A stretch of 64,000 nucleotides of DNA from Mariprofundus ferrinatatus (GCF_002795825.1 NZ_CP018800.1:992001-1056000), one strand, 5' to 3'; positions 1 to 10,170 are shown, numbered from the stretch's first letter. Notes: a model not told the origin generated them from the sequence alone. Made by a program: numbers and translations.

Positions 1-1
1 C

Positions 2-1519
2 AGTAGCGCGAGGTCAGCCGCTGAATGGGTAAAAGCGGTACATCAGCTGTTACAGACAACCGGTTTTCTACAGGCTGACACGGCCAGCGGATCCAACAGC
101 GAGGTTCGGCAACTCAATGCTTTCAAGGACTGCCTTGCATCGCTTGTTGCCGTCGACTCAGTTAGCGAAAAGGTGGAGTGGTCCACCTTCCTGACGCTTT
201 TGCGTACGAGTTGTAACGAGGCCACGGTTCAGCTGCCGGCTCATTACCGGCAGGTGGCTGTTGTGCCGCTGGAAAGTGTGCCTGGTCTGAAGTTCGACAT
301 CCTGTTTGCAGTCGGATTTGATGAGGATGCGCTGCCGCAACCAGCTTCTCCGGCCTCTCTGCTACCACTCTCGCTGCAGCGGAAACACCGGCTGCCAGGC
401 GCTACGGCAGCACAGGCCTATGCCGATTCATGTTTCCTCTGGCAGCAGGTACAACAAGCTGCACCGGTAGTTAGCTGCTCTTTTGCCTGCAGCAGGGAAG
501 AGAGGCAACTGCGTGCTTCGCCGATGCTGGCAGATGTTCGAATAAAGCCGTGTAATGCACCGGAGAAAACTGCGACTGTCGTGCCGACTGAGGTGTTTGA
601 CGATGCACCAGCCGTGCCGCTGAGCGCGGAGGAGAGGATACGCGGGGGCGCAGCTATCATCAAAAACCAGTCTGCCTGTCCGTTTCGGGCCTTTGCCACG
701 CATCGCTTGAATATCAGGCCGCTCGGCGAACCGGAACCCGGTATCGATGCCGCCAGCAAGGGCTCGCTGATACATCTGGCGCTGGAGTTCATCTGGACTC
801 ATTTGCACTCACATCGTGAACTGCTGGCGCTGGATGATGCCCAGACACGGAGCCTGATCGACGAGGCGATTGAGCATGCATGGAGCAACGGCAAGGTCAC
901 TGTCACGGATGCTGCACGCAGTTTTGAAACATCGCGTATGGCAAATGTTCTGCTGGCATGGCTGGAGACGGAGCGGGCCAGGCCTCCGTTCGAGGTGGCG
1001 TGCTGTGAAAAAGAGTATTGCCTGAGGCTGCCGGAGACCGGCACAGTGGATTTTCCAGTCCGCCTCAAAGCTGACCGTATCGACCGGGATGGTGACGGGC
1101 ACAAGATCCTTATCGATTATAAAAGTGGCCAGAAGCAGAGCATTGGAAAATGGATCGGTGAGCGCATGGCTGAACCGCAGTTACCGCTTTACAGCATGGC
1201 AGAATCGCTGAGCGAGGCTGATGCGGTCTGTTTTGCGCGTGTACGCAGTGGTGATATGGGCTTTGAGGGTCTAAGCGGTGAGAAGACCGGCATCAATGGC
1301 ATTGCCGTATACAGCGGCAAGGATGAGGCGGCGGAAGAGTGGGAGGATCTGCTGGATCTGTGGCGACAGAGAATCAATTTGCTTGCTGCCGAGTTCGTTG
1401 CAGGTCGCTCGGAGGTGTCACCGAGGAGTGTTGCGGCTTGTGACTACTGTTACCTTGAAGCGGTTTGCCGTATTGATGAGATCGGTTTTGAGCCGGATGC
1501 AGGGGAGGGGGAGGCGTGA
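2..1519 (+). CDS. AddB-like PD-(D/E)XK nuclease, 5' end outside window
   Basis: C-terminal half of an AddB-type recombination nuclease; the frame is open to the window edge, so the true start lies upstream. The final 300 or so residues form a RecB/AddB-like nuclease domain. The sequence GSLIHLALEF precedes it, and the catalytic ILIDYKSG is near 1109-1128. One cysteine (NQSACPF, near 677) and three more at the end (CDYCYLEAVC, near 1440-1471) match the four-cysteine iron-sulfur staple of AddB. It overlaps the next gene by four bases (GTGA), so the two are translationally coupled and probably act as a complex in double-strand-break end processing. By family knowledge it is closest to the AddB-related probable DNA repair proteins of proteobacteria; true AddB is the alternative. 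Confidence 0.85.
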   Translation, partial: SSARSAAEWVKAVHQLLQTTGFLQADTASGSNSEVRQLNAFKDCLASLVAVDSVSEKVEWSTFLTLLRTSCNEATVQLPAHYRQVAVVPLESVPGLKFDILFAVGFDEDALPQPASPASLLPLSLQRKHRLPGATAAQAYADSCFLWQQVQQAAPVVSCSFACSREERQLRASPMLADVRIKPCNAPEKTATVVPTEVFDDAPAVPLSAEERIRGGAAIIKNQSACPFRAFATHRLNIRPLGEPEPGIDAASKGSLIHLALEFIWTHLHSHRELLALDDAQTRSLIDEAIEHAWSNGKVTVTDAARSFETSRMANVLLAWLETERARPPFEVACCEKEYCLRLPETGTVDFPVRLKADRIDRDGDGHKILIDYKSGQKQSIGKWIGERMAEPQLPLYSMAESLSEADAVCFARVRSGDMGFEGLSGEKTGINGIAVYSGKDEAAEEWEDLLDLWRQRINLLAAEFVAGRSEVSPRSVAACDYCYLEAVCRIDEIGFEPDAGEGEA

Positions 1520-4500
1520 GTGCAGAAGTCCGTCTGAGGGCCATCGATCCCTCGGCCTCGTATCTGGTGCAGGCACCGGCAGGATCCGGTAAGACGGAAC
1601 TGCTGACCCGCAGGATCCTGAAACTGCTGGCTATCGTGGATGAGCCTGAGGAGATCCTGGCGCTTACCTTTACACGCAAGGCTGCAGCTGAGATGCGCGG
1701 GCGCGTCATAGAGGCACTGACCATGGGTAAGCCGGATGATCCGGCTTCGCACAGAATGGAGACATGGCAACTCGCCTGCGAAGCCAATGCCCGTTCCGAA
1801 CAGCGCGGCTGGCATCTTTCCGAGCATCCATCGCGACTTCGTATGATGACGCTGGACAGCTTTACGCATGCCCTGGCAAGGCAAATGCCACTGCTATCCG
1901 GCCTTGGTGATATGCCAACGCCATCAACACATGTTGCCCCTCTCTATCGCGAGGCATCGGAAGCGGCAGTGGCAAAGCTTGTGCGGCGAAACCCCGGGCA
2001 GGCGGCTGTGGTACTGCTGCATCAGGACCACAACATGGTGTCGCTGATCGGCTTGCTGGCAGAGATGCTCGGCCGACGGGATCAGTGGCTGCATGACGTT
2101 GAAATGTATGCACAGGATACAGCGGGATTGCGTGCCATGCTCGAGCAAAACCTCTCGGATATCATCGCCCAGCAACTAAATGGCTGTTCAGAGAAGATTC
2201 CGATCGGGGTACGGGGGGAGATGCCAGCACTGCTCCGGTTCGCAGGTGAAAACCTGGCGGATGATGAGCTGATGGCGCTGCACTCCTGGCCCGGCAGCGG
2301 CATCGAACATCTGGCCCGCTGGCAGAAGATTGCCGGGTTCATCCTGACAAAGGACAGGCCGGACATTCGTAAGCAGGTCAATAAAAACACGGGATTCCCG
2401 ACAGGAAAAGAGTTCGCAGACAACAAGCAGAAGTTCGTATCACTGCTGGAGTGCCTGTCAGGGATCGATGGACTTAATCTTCTGCTCGACGGTATCAGAA
2501 AACTTCCGGCCGAGCCCCGTTTCGATGAATCCCAGTGGCAGGTGCTTGAGGGGCTGTTTTCTCTGCTGCAGCTGGCAAACGAGCAGCTGCAGCAGCTGTT
2601 TGAGCAGCGTGGTGAGGCAGACTTTATCGAAATATCACTTCGTGCGATGCGGGCGCTGGAGGATGAAAAGGGGAGGCCGACGGATCTTCTTCTGCGGCTC
2701 GATTACCGTATTCATCATATCCTTGTCGATGAATTTCAGGATACATCGCTACTGCAGATGCGTCTGCTGCAAAATCTCACCGAAGGATGGCAGGCGGGAG
2801 ATGGCACGGATCGCAGCCTGTTTATGGTCGGCGACCCGATGCAGTCGATCTACCGCTTCCGTAAGGCTGAGGTGGGGCTGTTCCTGCTGGCCGCGGCCAA
2901 TCGGGCAGGATTGCCTCAGGTCGAAGCGCTCAACCTGACCCGCAACTTCCGCTCATCGCCGGTGATTGTAGACTGGGTGAACAGGGCCTTTGCATCCATA
3001 TTTCCTGCAGAGCCCGATATTCTGTTGGCAGCTGTCGGTCACGCTGAGGCCCATGCGGCGCTGGATCATGACGGCAAGGTGCAGCTACATCTGCAACGGC
3101 AAAAGGATGTGATATCAGAGGCGTCCGCAGTGGTTACAACGATCCGTCGGGAGCTGGATAAGGATGCAAAGCGTATTGCGGTTCTGGCGCGTTCCCGCAA
3201 GCACCTGCACGCGATCCTGATTGCGTTGGAAGATGCCAGGATTCCATTCAGGGCTGTAGATATCCTGCCGCTGAACAGGCGTCCTGAAGTTCACATCCTG
3301 AGAGCACTGCTCAGGGCTCTGTTGCATTCTGCCGATCGCGAATCGTGGGCGGCGTTGTTGCGAGGCCTGTGTTGCGGACTTTCAACTTCAGAGCTTCATC
3401 AACTGCTGATTGGAGATTTGCGGCCTGTTGAGGTGATTATTGCCGACGAAACAGTGCTTGCACGGCTCGATGAAGATACGAGGTCCCGAATTTGCCACCT
3501 GCGTAGCGCTCTTGCCCCCTGCCTTGCAGTGGCAGGCAGAATACCGCTCAGGTCACTGCTGACAACGGCATGGAAGAGGCTGGCAATGCCGGGCCTGATC
3601 GATGCCAATGCGGCCCCCAATGTCGAAGCGATGTTTGACCTCATCGAGGAACTGGATGAGGGGGGAGTGATCAGTTTTTCTCACCTCGACGAGCGATTAG
3701 AGAAACTATATGCATCTCCGGATAATTCCGCTGAAGCCTCCCGTGTGGAGCTGCTGACCATGCATGGGGCCAAAGGGTTACAGTGGGATGTAGTAATTCT
3801 TCCTGGGTTGGGACACGGTAACAGCCGAAGTGATTCGCCACTGCTTGCCTTCACCGATGTGCCGGTGCAGGGAGGAGCACATCCTCTTGTTGCTGTCAGA
3901 GGCGCGGTACGCAGCAGTGATGCGATCTACGATCTCGTAAGGGGGGTCGAAAAAACACGGGAGAACAATGAATTTGCCAGACTTCTTTATGTTGCATGCA
4001 CGCGGGCGGAATCTGCGCTCTACATGTTCGGCCACCTCAACGGTGACAGGGAGGAGGGGGCTTCCGGTTCACTGTTAAAACTGCTGTTGCCGGATGGGGC
4101 CGCAGGCGACTGTTTCGGAGCAACCGTTGCGATGATGGATGAGCAGATGGCGGATGAGATGCACCAAAGGCGTCCACTGCACCGTATCAGTACGGTGCCT
4201 GAGCCTGCAAACGATATTACCGAGGCGAATGTCGCAGCAGAGAGAGAATACTTCTGGTCCGGTGCTGAAGCGGCACCAGTCGGTAATGCCGTTCATGCTG
4301 CACTCCAGCGTATAGGTGAGCAGGGCGCCGAGCGTTGGGGTGAAGCAGAGAGCACTCAGGAACTTGCACGGATCCGGCGTCTGCTGGTCGGAGAGGGGCT
4401 GTCAGGCGAGATGCTGGATCAGGCAGAAACACGGGCCGCTACAGCACTACAGAGAACCCTTGCGAGCGAAACGGGGTGCTGGATACTCTCCGGTGAGAGC

Positions 4501-4797
4501 CATGACGCGCATTGTGAATGGTCCTTGAGCAGCAACGAAGATGGACATGTTGTACACCACGTTATTGATCGAAGCTTTATTGATGCAGACGGAGTCCGAT
4601 GGATCATCGACTACAAAACCGCCAGCCATGAGGGCGGTGATCTTGAAGGGTTCCTTGCCGAGGAGGCGAAGCGTCATGCGCCACAACTTAGCCGTTACGC
4701 TTCAATCCTGCGAATGCTTGAGCCGGCGCGGAAAATCAGGACGGCACTCTATTTTCCAATGTTAGATGTAATGCGTGAAGTCGATTTGGCCCAGTAA
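1516..4797 (+). CDS. AddA-like UvrD-family helicase with C-terminal nuclease
   Basis: 1093-residue superfamily 1A DNA helicase-nuclease partner of the preceding AddB-like protein. Walker A is APAGSGKT at residues 20-27. Motif II is VDEFQDTS and motif III GDPMQSIYRF. Motif V is LLTMHGAKGLQWD and motif VI LLYVACTRAE. A RecB-type nuclease motif, WIIDYKTA, lies near the C-terminus. The order matches AddA (RexA). The start is GTG at 1516 behind a purine-rich AGGGGAGGGGGAGG. Expected role: ATP-driven unwinding and resection of DNA ends before RecA loading. The length is slightly below classical AddA (about 1200 residues). Confidence 0.9.
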   Translation: MSAEVRLRAIDPSASYLVQAPAGSGKTELLTRRILKLLAIVDEPEEILALTFTRKAAAEMRGRVIEALTMGKPDDPASHRMETWQLACEANARSEQRGWHLSEHPSRLRMMTLDSFTHALARQMPLLSGLGDMPTPSTHVAPLYREASEAAVAKLVRRNPGQAAVVLLHQDHNMVSLIGLLAEMLGRRDQWLHDVEMYAQDTAGLRAMLEQNLSDIIAQQLNGCSEKIPIGVRGEMPALLRFAGENLADDELMALHSWPGSGIEHLARWQKIAGFILTKDRPDIRKQVNKNTGFPTGKEFADNKQKFVSLLECLSGIDGLNLLLDGIRKLPAEPRFDESQWQVLEGLFSLLQLANEQLQQLFEQRGEADFIEISLRAMRALEDEKGRPTDLLLRLDYRIHHILVDEFQDTSLLQMRLLQNLTEGWQAGDGTDRSLFMVGDPMQSIYRFRKAEVGLFLLAAANRAGLPQVEALNLTRNFRSSPVIVDWVNRAFASIFPAEPDILLAAVGHAEAHAALDHDGKVQLHLQRQKDVISEASAVVTTIRRELDKDAKRIAVLARSRKHLHAILIALEDARIPFRAVDILPLNRRPEVHILRALLRALLHSADRESWAALLRGLCCGLSTSELHQLLIGDLRPVEVIIADETVLARLDEDTRSRICHLRSALAPCLAVAGRIPLRSLLTTAWKRLAMPGLIDANAAPNVEAMFDLIEELDEGGVISFSHLDERLEKLYASPDNSAEASRVELLTMHGAKGLQWDVVILPGLGHGNSRSDSPLLAFTDVPVQGGAHPLVAVRGAVRSSDAIYDLVRGVEKTRENNEFARLLYVACTRAESALYMFGHLNGDREEGASGSLLKLLLPDGAAGDCFGATVAMMDEQMADEMHQRRPLHRISTVPEPANDITEANVAAEREYFWSGAEAAPVGNAVHAALQRIGEQGAERWGEAESTQELARIRRLLVGEGLSGEMLDQAETRAATALQRTLASETGCWILSGESHDAHCEWSLSSNEDGHVVHHVIDRSFIDADGVRWIIDYKTASHEGGDLEGFLAEEAKRHAPQLSRYASILRMLEPARKIRTALYFPMLDVMREVDLAQ

Positions 4798-4835
4798 TTT
4801 AATGAGTGTCTGGACTCTCTTCTCAGAGTTGCGCG

Positions 4836-4934
4836 TTACTTGAGAATAATATCCGTGCCGAGGGACACCATCAGGGAAAATATCAGGAATAGCCCAAGTA
4901 CAATCCTAGAAATTGGTGAAAGGTTTGCAGACAT
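4836..4934 (-). CDS. possible 32-residue single-span membrane protein
   Basis: A short ORF on the minus strand starts MSANLSPISRIVLG, continues with a hydrophobic stretch (roughly residues 10-26) and ends in IILK. It has a well-placed Shine-Dalgarno (GGAGG, four bases before ATG). It is the only coding candidate between the helicase gene and the methyltransferase gene. No family is recognised. The RBS plus a clean transmembrane segment support translation, but a chance ORF cannot be excluded at this length. Confidence 0.45.
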   Translation of the reverse strand: MSANLSPISRIVLGLFLIFSLMVSLGTDIILK

Positions 4935-5030
4935 ACAGCCTCCATGTTGGTTGGTCGCCGAAAATGTTAACGGATGAAAATGACATCCGCGTGTCATGAA
5001 AAGCATGCAGGGGAACGAGGGCTCTGTTGC

Positions 5031-5987
5031 TTACTTCTTTTTATTACAGAATTTCAGTAGTCCTTTCACGAATGCACGGGCAAAAATAAACTCCTGCAGG
5101 TAGCTGAAGAGTTTAACGATGCGGCGGCCTAGATACGCTGGGCGCAGGTGGTAGGTGAGATTGTTGTAGCGATGTACAGCAGCCTTTGATCGTTCAGCCT
5201 CTGCAGGGCTAACATCAAGTGATTTCTCATCAACCTTGCGGAACAGCATGTGAATGTCGGGATGGCTTTCATCAGTGAACTGACTGACAAGTTCAAAACC
5301 ACACTTCTTCGCCAGTGCGATCAACGTTGCAGGAGTGAAGTTGTAGATGTGTGCATAGTGAAAGAGACGATCGTAAGTGGCGAATGGTGCCGCGAGATTA
5401 GGGCACTCCACATAGAAGAAACCATCCTCTTTTATCAGGTTGTGGATCTGAGTCAGCGCCCGGGTAGGGCTTGAAAAGTGCTCAATCACATGGATCAGCA
5501 GTACCAGATCATAGGTTGGTTCGGCAGGCAGGTCATAGAGATTGCGGTTTTCGACGGATGCTTTCAGCTGTTCACGGGTAAAAGCATTGAAATCCTTGTT
5601 CGGCTCAATGCCGCTGGCATCAAAGCCCTGCAGCTCAAATGCTTTGACAGTACAGCCGATACCGGCACCGATCTCGAACACTTTCATCTCTTTATTCAGG
5701 CGTGGAAAGAGCTGTTTGAGAATACGCTCGCCATTTTTCCAGGCGCGCATGATGCGGCGTTGAGAGGGGGTCGATTCACCATGGTAATCGCGGCGATACT
5801 GCTCAGCGTAGTAGGCGGAAACCTCCTCCTCACTCGGAACCGGAATATGGGCTACCAGGCCACAGCCGGTGCAGACGCCAGTAAACAGCTCTTCGTCCCG
5901 GCGGTCTCGATTGCTTATCTCTTCAAAAGTCGATCCTCCGCAAAGATCGCACTTCGATGCCGTATGTTGCGTCTGGTTACTGTCCAA
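5031..5987 (-). CDS. class I SAM-dependent methyltransferase with N-terminal Cys pairs
   Basis: 318-residue protein with two N-terminal cysteine pairs (CDLC near residue 14 and CTGC near residue 39) that could bind zinc. A Rossmann methyltransferase domain follows: FEIGAGIGCTVKAFE is the SAM-binding loop, GIEPN ends strand 2, and LVLLIHVIEHF is motif IV. This resembles Methyltransf_23-type enzymes acting on sugars, lipids or quinone-like substrates; the substrate is unknown. The frame opens with TTG at 5985-5987 after an AGGGG-like sequence, and no ATG occurs before the fold, so a TTG start is likely. It is divergent from aspS and appears monocistronic. Confidence 0.75.
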   Translation of the reverse strand: MDSNQTQHTASKCDLCGGSTFEEISNRDRRDEELFTGVCTGCGLVAHIPVPSEEEVSAYYAEQYRRDYHGESTPSQRRIMRAWKNGERILKQLFPRLNKEMKVFEIGAGIGCTVKAFELQGFDASGIEPNKDFNAFTREQLKASVENRNLYDLPAEPTYDLVLLIHVIEHFSSPTRALTQIHNLIKEDGFFYVECPNLAAPFATYDRLFHYAHIYNFTPATLIALAKKCGFELVSQFTDESHPDIHMLFRKVDEKSLDVSPAEAERSKAAVHRYNNLTYHLRPAYLGRRIVKLFSYLQEFIFARAFVKGLLKFCNKKK

Positions 5988-6231
5988 AATGGGGCCCCTG
6001 ATATGGTTTCGGGCGAATAATAGTCTAAATCGCTATCGATTTCATTGGTCTGTATAAGTCGCGTGATGGGTTGGTAATTAAGGAAATAACCACTTCTGTA
6101 TCGGACTTGCATCTTTTGATTGCAGCACTGCCGGAGGGCCTGACAGTTTCTTTGCCTGATCAGACCGGCGGCGCTAGTCTGCGCGACCGTTTGATCTTCA
6201 AGTGATCGGATGACTTTTTGGAGGTGTATCC

Positions 6232-8019
6232 ATGCTACCACGCACACAATGCGGAGACTTCAGAGTGATGCATATCGGACAGACTGTTCGTTTGAATGGC
6301 TGGGTGCAGACCAATCGCGACCACGGTGGTGTAACCTTCCTGGATGTGCGTGACCGCTCAGGGCTGGTACAGATAGTGGTCCACCCTGACACCCCTGAAA
6401 TTCACAAGCTTGCACATGCGATGCGTCAGCAGGATGTGATTGAAGTGGTTGGCGAGGTGATCGCCCGTTCCGATGCTACGGTGAATGGCAGCATTCCTAC
6501 CGGCGAGATTGAGGTGAAGGCCTCTGATATCGTCGTATTGAACAGCTCCGAAACTCCTCCGTTTCTCGTTGAGGATGATTGCGATACTTCCGAACAGATC
6601 AGGCTTGAGTACCGATATCTTGATCTTCGCAGGCCGAAGATGCAGAAGTTTATGGAGTTGCGTCACCGAGTAACCCATGCTGCTCGCAACTATCTCGACA
6701 GCCAGAAGTTCCTCGAAATCGAGACCCCGATTTTGAACAAGTCCACGCCTGAAGGTGCACGTGATTACCTTGTTCCTTCAAGGGTTTACCCCGGTTCATT
6801 TTATGCACTTCCGCAAAGCCCGCAAATATTCAAACAGCTGCTGATGGTCGCAGGCATGGACCGCTACTACCAGATTGCCCGCTGCTTCCGTGATGAGGAT
6901 CTGCGCGCAGATCGCCAGCCTGAATTTACCCAGGTCGATCTGGAGCTCTCCTTTGTAGATCAGGAGGATGTGATGGCTGTCGCTGAGGGACTTCTGCGCG
7001 CCATGTTCGATGCCGGCGTCGGTATTCGCCTGCCTGAGGAGTTTCCGCGTATTACCTATAACGATGCAATGGCGAGGTATGGCCTTGATCGTCCCGATGT
7101 CCGTTTTGGTCTTGAGCATGTTGATGTCACCGAATTGATGAAAAAGGTGGAATTCAAGGTGTTCCGCGAGCCTGCAGACAATGGCGGCCTGATTAAGGTG
7201 ATGCGTGTGCCGAATGGCGGCGAGCAACTCTCCCGCAAACAGATCGACGACTACACCAAGTTTGTATCCATTTACGGCGCACGTGGCCTTGCCTGGATCA
7301 AGGTGAACGATCTGTCCGACCTGCCGGGTGGCCTGCAGTCACCGATCGTGAAATTCCTGCCTGAAGATGTGTTGTCCGAACTGCTGCATGCGTGCGGTGC
7401 CGCGAACGGCGACATTCTTTTCTTCGGTGCCGGAGACACCAAAATCGTCAATGATGCGCTGGGTCACCTGCGCGTGAAGCTTGGCCATGATCTGAACCTG
7501 ATCGCTGAAAATGATCATCGTTTCGTATGGGTGGTCGACTTTCCGATGTTCGCCTGGAATGAGGATGAGAAGCGCCCTGAGGCGCTGCACCACCCGTTTA
7601 CCGCACCACGCGAGGATGAGTTGCACAAGCTGGAGAGTGATCCACTGAATATCTGCTCTCAGGCATATGATCTGGTCTGGAACGGCACCGAGATCGGTGG
7701 CGGTTCGATTCGTATTCATAGCCCTGAAGTACAGTCTCGTGTTTTTAAAACCCTCGGTATCTCCGATGAAGAGGCGAACGAAAAGTTCGGATTCCTGGTC
7801 AAAGCGTTGAAGTACGGAGCTCCTCCACATGGTGGTCTGGCATTCGGTCTCGACCGGGTACTGGCATTGATGGCCGGTGTCGATTCAATCCGTGATGTCA
7901 TCGCATTTCCCAAGACGCAGAAAGCAGCTGACCCCATGTCCGAGGCACCCGGCGAGGTTTCTGAAGAGCAGTTGAAAGAGCTGGGTCTACGCAAGCGTCG
8001 TATCCTTCAGGAGAGCTGA
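6232..8019 (+). CDS. aspS: aspartyl-tRNA synthetase
   Basis: Full-length (595 residues) bacterial-type AspRS that charges tRNA-Asp. The N-terminal OB-fold anticodon domain (GWVQTNRDHGG, residues 23-33) is followed by the class II core. Motif 1 lies around FLEIETPILNKSTPEGARD, motif 2 is RCFRDEDLRADRQPEFTQ, and motif 3 is GLAFGLDRVLALM. The bacterial GAD insertion lies between. ATG follows GGAGGTGTATCC. Residue 31 is His rather than the Leu of discriminating enzymes, which suggests it may also charge tRNA-Asn for later amidation by GatCAB (inference). It probably starts a transcript including the next lipoprotein and icd. Confidence 0.97.
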   Translation: MLPRTQCGDFRVMHIGQTVRLNGWVQTNRDHGGVTFLDVRDRSGLVQIVVHPDTPEIHKLAHAMRQQDVIEVVGEVIARSDATVNGSIPTGEIEVKASDIVVLNSSETPPFLVEDDCDTSEQIRLEYRYLDLRRPKMQKFMELRHRVTHAARNYLDSQKFLEIETPILNKSTPEGARDYLVPSRVYPGSFYALPQSPQIFKQLLMVAGMDRYYQIARCFRDEDLRADRQPEFTQVDLELSFVDQEDVMAVAEGLLRAMFDAGVGIRLPEEFPRITYNDAMARYGLDRPDVRFGLEHVDVTELMKKVEFKVFREPADNGGLIKVMRVPNGGEQLSRKQIDDYTKFVSIYGARGLAWIKVNDLSDLPGGLQSPIVKFLPEDVLSELLHACGAANGDILFFGAGDTKIVNDALGHLRVKLGHDLNLIAENDHRFVWVVDFPMFAWNEDEKRPEALHHPFTAPREDELHKLESDPLNICSQAYDLVWNGTEIGGGSIRIHSPEVQSRVFKTLGISDEEANEKFGFLVKALKYGAPPHGGLAFGLDRVLALMAGVDSIRDVIAFPKTQKAADPMSEAPGEVSEEQLKELGLRKRRILQES

Positions 8020-8078
8020 TACCTTTTTCTCTGGCCGGCTGATTGACATCGTCGGTGAACAGGCCAATCATTCAAGGT

Positions 8079-8384
8079 ATGAAACGTGGTCTGTTCATCC
8101 TGCTAATCATGCTCTCTGCCTGTGCGACCAAACCGCCTGTGCAGGAGATGTCCAACGCACGTGCTGCAATTATGGCGGCGCAGGAGTTGCCGGGCAGCAA
8201 CGAAAAATCAGACTCCTACCTGAAATCTGCTGAAACGGCTCTGGAAGAGGCGGCAGAAGCCATTCGTCAGGAGCGCTATGAGAGCGCACGAAACAAGGCT
8301 CTGGAAGCCAAGCGTAATGCACAGTCAGCTGCAAGGCTGAAGCAAGCTTCTGCTCCAGAAACTCCCCAGGAAAGTAAGCACTAA
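8079..8384 (+). CDS. small alanine/glutamate-rich lipoprotein (DUF4398-like)
   Basis: About 101 residues from ATG at 8079, with a lipoprotein signal MKRGLFILLIMLSAC whose LSAC lipobox predicts lipidation at Cys15. The mature part is a charged helical hairpin rich in Ala, Glu and Lys (SAETALEEAAEAIRQERYES). This resembles DUF4398-type envelope lipoproteins, which often precede OmpA-like or peptidoglycan-binding proteins; that partner is absent here. An upstream in-frame TTG at 8043 would add 12 residues before the signal peptide and is less likely. It sits between aspS and icd, about 30 bases before icd. The function is unknown. Confidence 0.75.
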   Translation: MKRGLFILLIMLSACATKPPVQEMSNARAAIMAAQELPGSNEKSDSYLKSAETALEEAAEAIRQERYESARNKALEAKRNAQSAARLKQASAPETPQESKH

Positions 8385-8411
8385 TCAAGTTTTCTTCAGC
8401 GAGGTACAAGC

Positions 8412-10151
8412 ATGACCTTTGATAAGATATCTGTGCCGGAAAGTGGCGAAAAAATAACCATGGGCGAAGGCGGAAAGCTGAATGTGCCCGATCACCCGAT
8501 CGTGACATTTATCGAGGGTGATGGAACCGGTCGCGATATCTGGAGAGCCTCACAGCGTGTTCTGGATGCTGCTGTCGATAAGGCTTACGGCGGCTCACGC
8601 AAGATCGCCTGGATGGAGGTCTTTGCCGGTGAGAAGGCCTGGAATTTGTATGGTCAGAACGATGATGCCTGGTTGCCTCAGGAGACTCTGGATGCATTCT
8701 CCGAATACCTGATCGGTATCAAAGGGCCACTGACGACTCCGATCGGCGGCGGAATCACCTCTCTGAATGTAGCACTGCGCCAGAAGCTCGATCTCTACAC
8801 CTGCCTGCGCCCTGTGAAATATTTCGATGGGGTGCCGTCACCCGTCAAGCACCCTGAAGATGTGGACATGGTGATCTTTCGCGAAAACTCAGAGGATATC
8901 TATGCCGGGATCGAGTGGGCAGCGGGATCCGATGAAGTGAAGCGGGTGATTACATTCCTGCAGGATGAGATGGGTGTTACCAAGATCAGGTTTCCCGAGT
9001 CGAGTGGCATCGGAGTCAAACCGGTTTCACAGGAGGGGACAGCACGTCTGGTGCGAGCCGCCATCCAGTATGCGATCGACAATATGCGTGATTCGGTAAC
9101 GCTGGTACATAAAGGCAACATCATGAAATTTACCGAAGGGGGCTTCCGCAACTGGGGATATGAGGTCGCCAAAAACGAGTTCGGAGCTGTTGAGATTGAT
9201 GGTGGCCCATGGTGTCAGCTTCCGAACGGCATCATTATCAAGGATGTTATTGCCGACATCGCACTGCAGCAGGTGCTGACTCGCGCCACGGAATTCGATG
9301 TGATCGCCACCTTGAACCTGAATGGCGATTATCTCTCTGATGCACTCGCAGCTCAGGTGGGCGGCATTGGCATCGCACCGGGAGCCAACATCAACTATTT
9401 GAGCGGCCATGCGATTTTTGAGGCGACGCACGGAACAGCTCCTAAGTATGCCGATAAAGATATGGTGAATCCCTCATCGGTTGTACTGTCGGGTGAGATG
9501 ATGTTGCGTTATATGGGATGGACGGAGGCTGCCGATCTGATCCTGCAGGGTATTAATGGAGCGATCTCTGCGAAAACCGTGACCTACGATTTCCACCGCC
9601 TGATGGATGGAGCCACAAAACTCTCCACCTCTGCGTTTGGCGACGCTGTGATTTCTCATATGGGTAGTGACGAAGAGCCCCGGCCTGAGGATCAATACGA
9701 TGAACTGGCTGAGAGGTTTAAGGAGCTGTTTGAGGCGGGCGCGGAGAAGAGCAGCGAGTTTGCACAGATTGCGATGGAGAAGGCACGAAAGCAGTTAACT
9801 GCGGCAGGTGCTTTCAGTGAAGAGCAGGGTAAAAACCTTAAGCGTTTCCTGGAGCGTGATTTTTCACAGATGGCCAACACCATGCGCGATGAGGCGAAAG
9901 AGAAGCTCAATCCGGCCCGTGTTGGTGCCGGAGCGATGGCTTCATTGTCAGCCCTTCTGAATATGGCCGGTAGTGCGATATCTTCGATAGCTGAGCGCAC
10001 CCAGAAGGCGATCAGCTGCCGTTCGGGTGAGATTACCAGTGCAGGCACGTTGACCTGTAACGCCTGCGGGCATGAGCTGCATTTCAAGAAGACTGGCCGT
10101 GTGCCACCATGTCCGAAATGTCATGCCACCGAGTTCCGCAAGAGTTATTGA
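8412..10151 (+). CDS. icd: NADP isocitrate dehydrogenase fused to a zinc-ribbon domain
   Basis: Residues 1-417 are a complete homodimeric NADP-isocitrate dehydrogenase (TCA cycle, isocitrate to 2-oxoglutarate). They include the substrate loop [15 protein letters not shown] and [11 protein letters not shown], where Lys-Tyr is the NADP-specificity pair of E. coli Icd. They end at FGDAVISHM, where E. coli Icd ends. The same frame then continues for 162 residues. First comes a charged helical stretch ([15 protein letters not shown]... FLERDF), then a Cys4 zinc ribbon with cysteines at about 549, 552, 567 and 570 (CNACG and CPKC). This tail resembles the stand-alone zinc-ribbon family PF07295 (DUF1451). 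The fusion is unusual. A bidirectional terminator follows at once. Confidence 0.93.
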   Translation: MTFDKISVPESGEKITMGEGGKLNVPDHPIVTFIEGDGTGRDIWRASQRVLDAAVDKAYGGSRKIAWMEVFAGEKAWNLYGQNDDAWLPQETLDAFSEYLIGIKGPLTTPIGGGITSLNVALRQKLDLYTCLRPVKYFDGVPSPVKHPEDVDMVIFRENSEDIYAGIEWAAGSDEVKRVITFLQDEMGVTKIRFPESSGIGVKPVSQEGTARLVRAAIQYAIDNMRDSVTLVHKGNIMKFTEGGFRNWGYEVAKNEFGAVEIDGGPWCQLPNGIIIKDVIADIALQQVLTRATEFDVIATLNLNGDYLSDALAAQVGGIGIAPGANINYLSGHAIFEATHGTAPKYADKDMVNPSSVVLSGEMMLRYMGWTEAADLILQGINGAISAKTVTYDFHRLMDGATKLSTSAFGDAVISHMGSDEEPRPEDQYDELAERFKELFEAGAEKSSEFAQIAMEKARKQLTAAGAFSEEQGKNLKRFLERDFSQMANTMRDEAKEKLNPARVGAGAMASLSALLNMAGSAISSIAERTQKAISCRSGEITSAGTLTCNACGHELHFKKTGRVPPCPKCHATEFRKSY

Positions 10152-10170
10152 TTTACAGTAACCGCAATAA

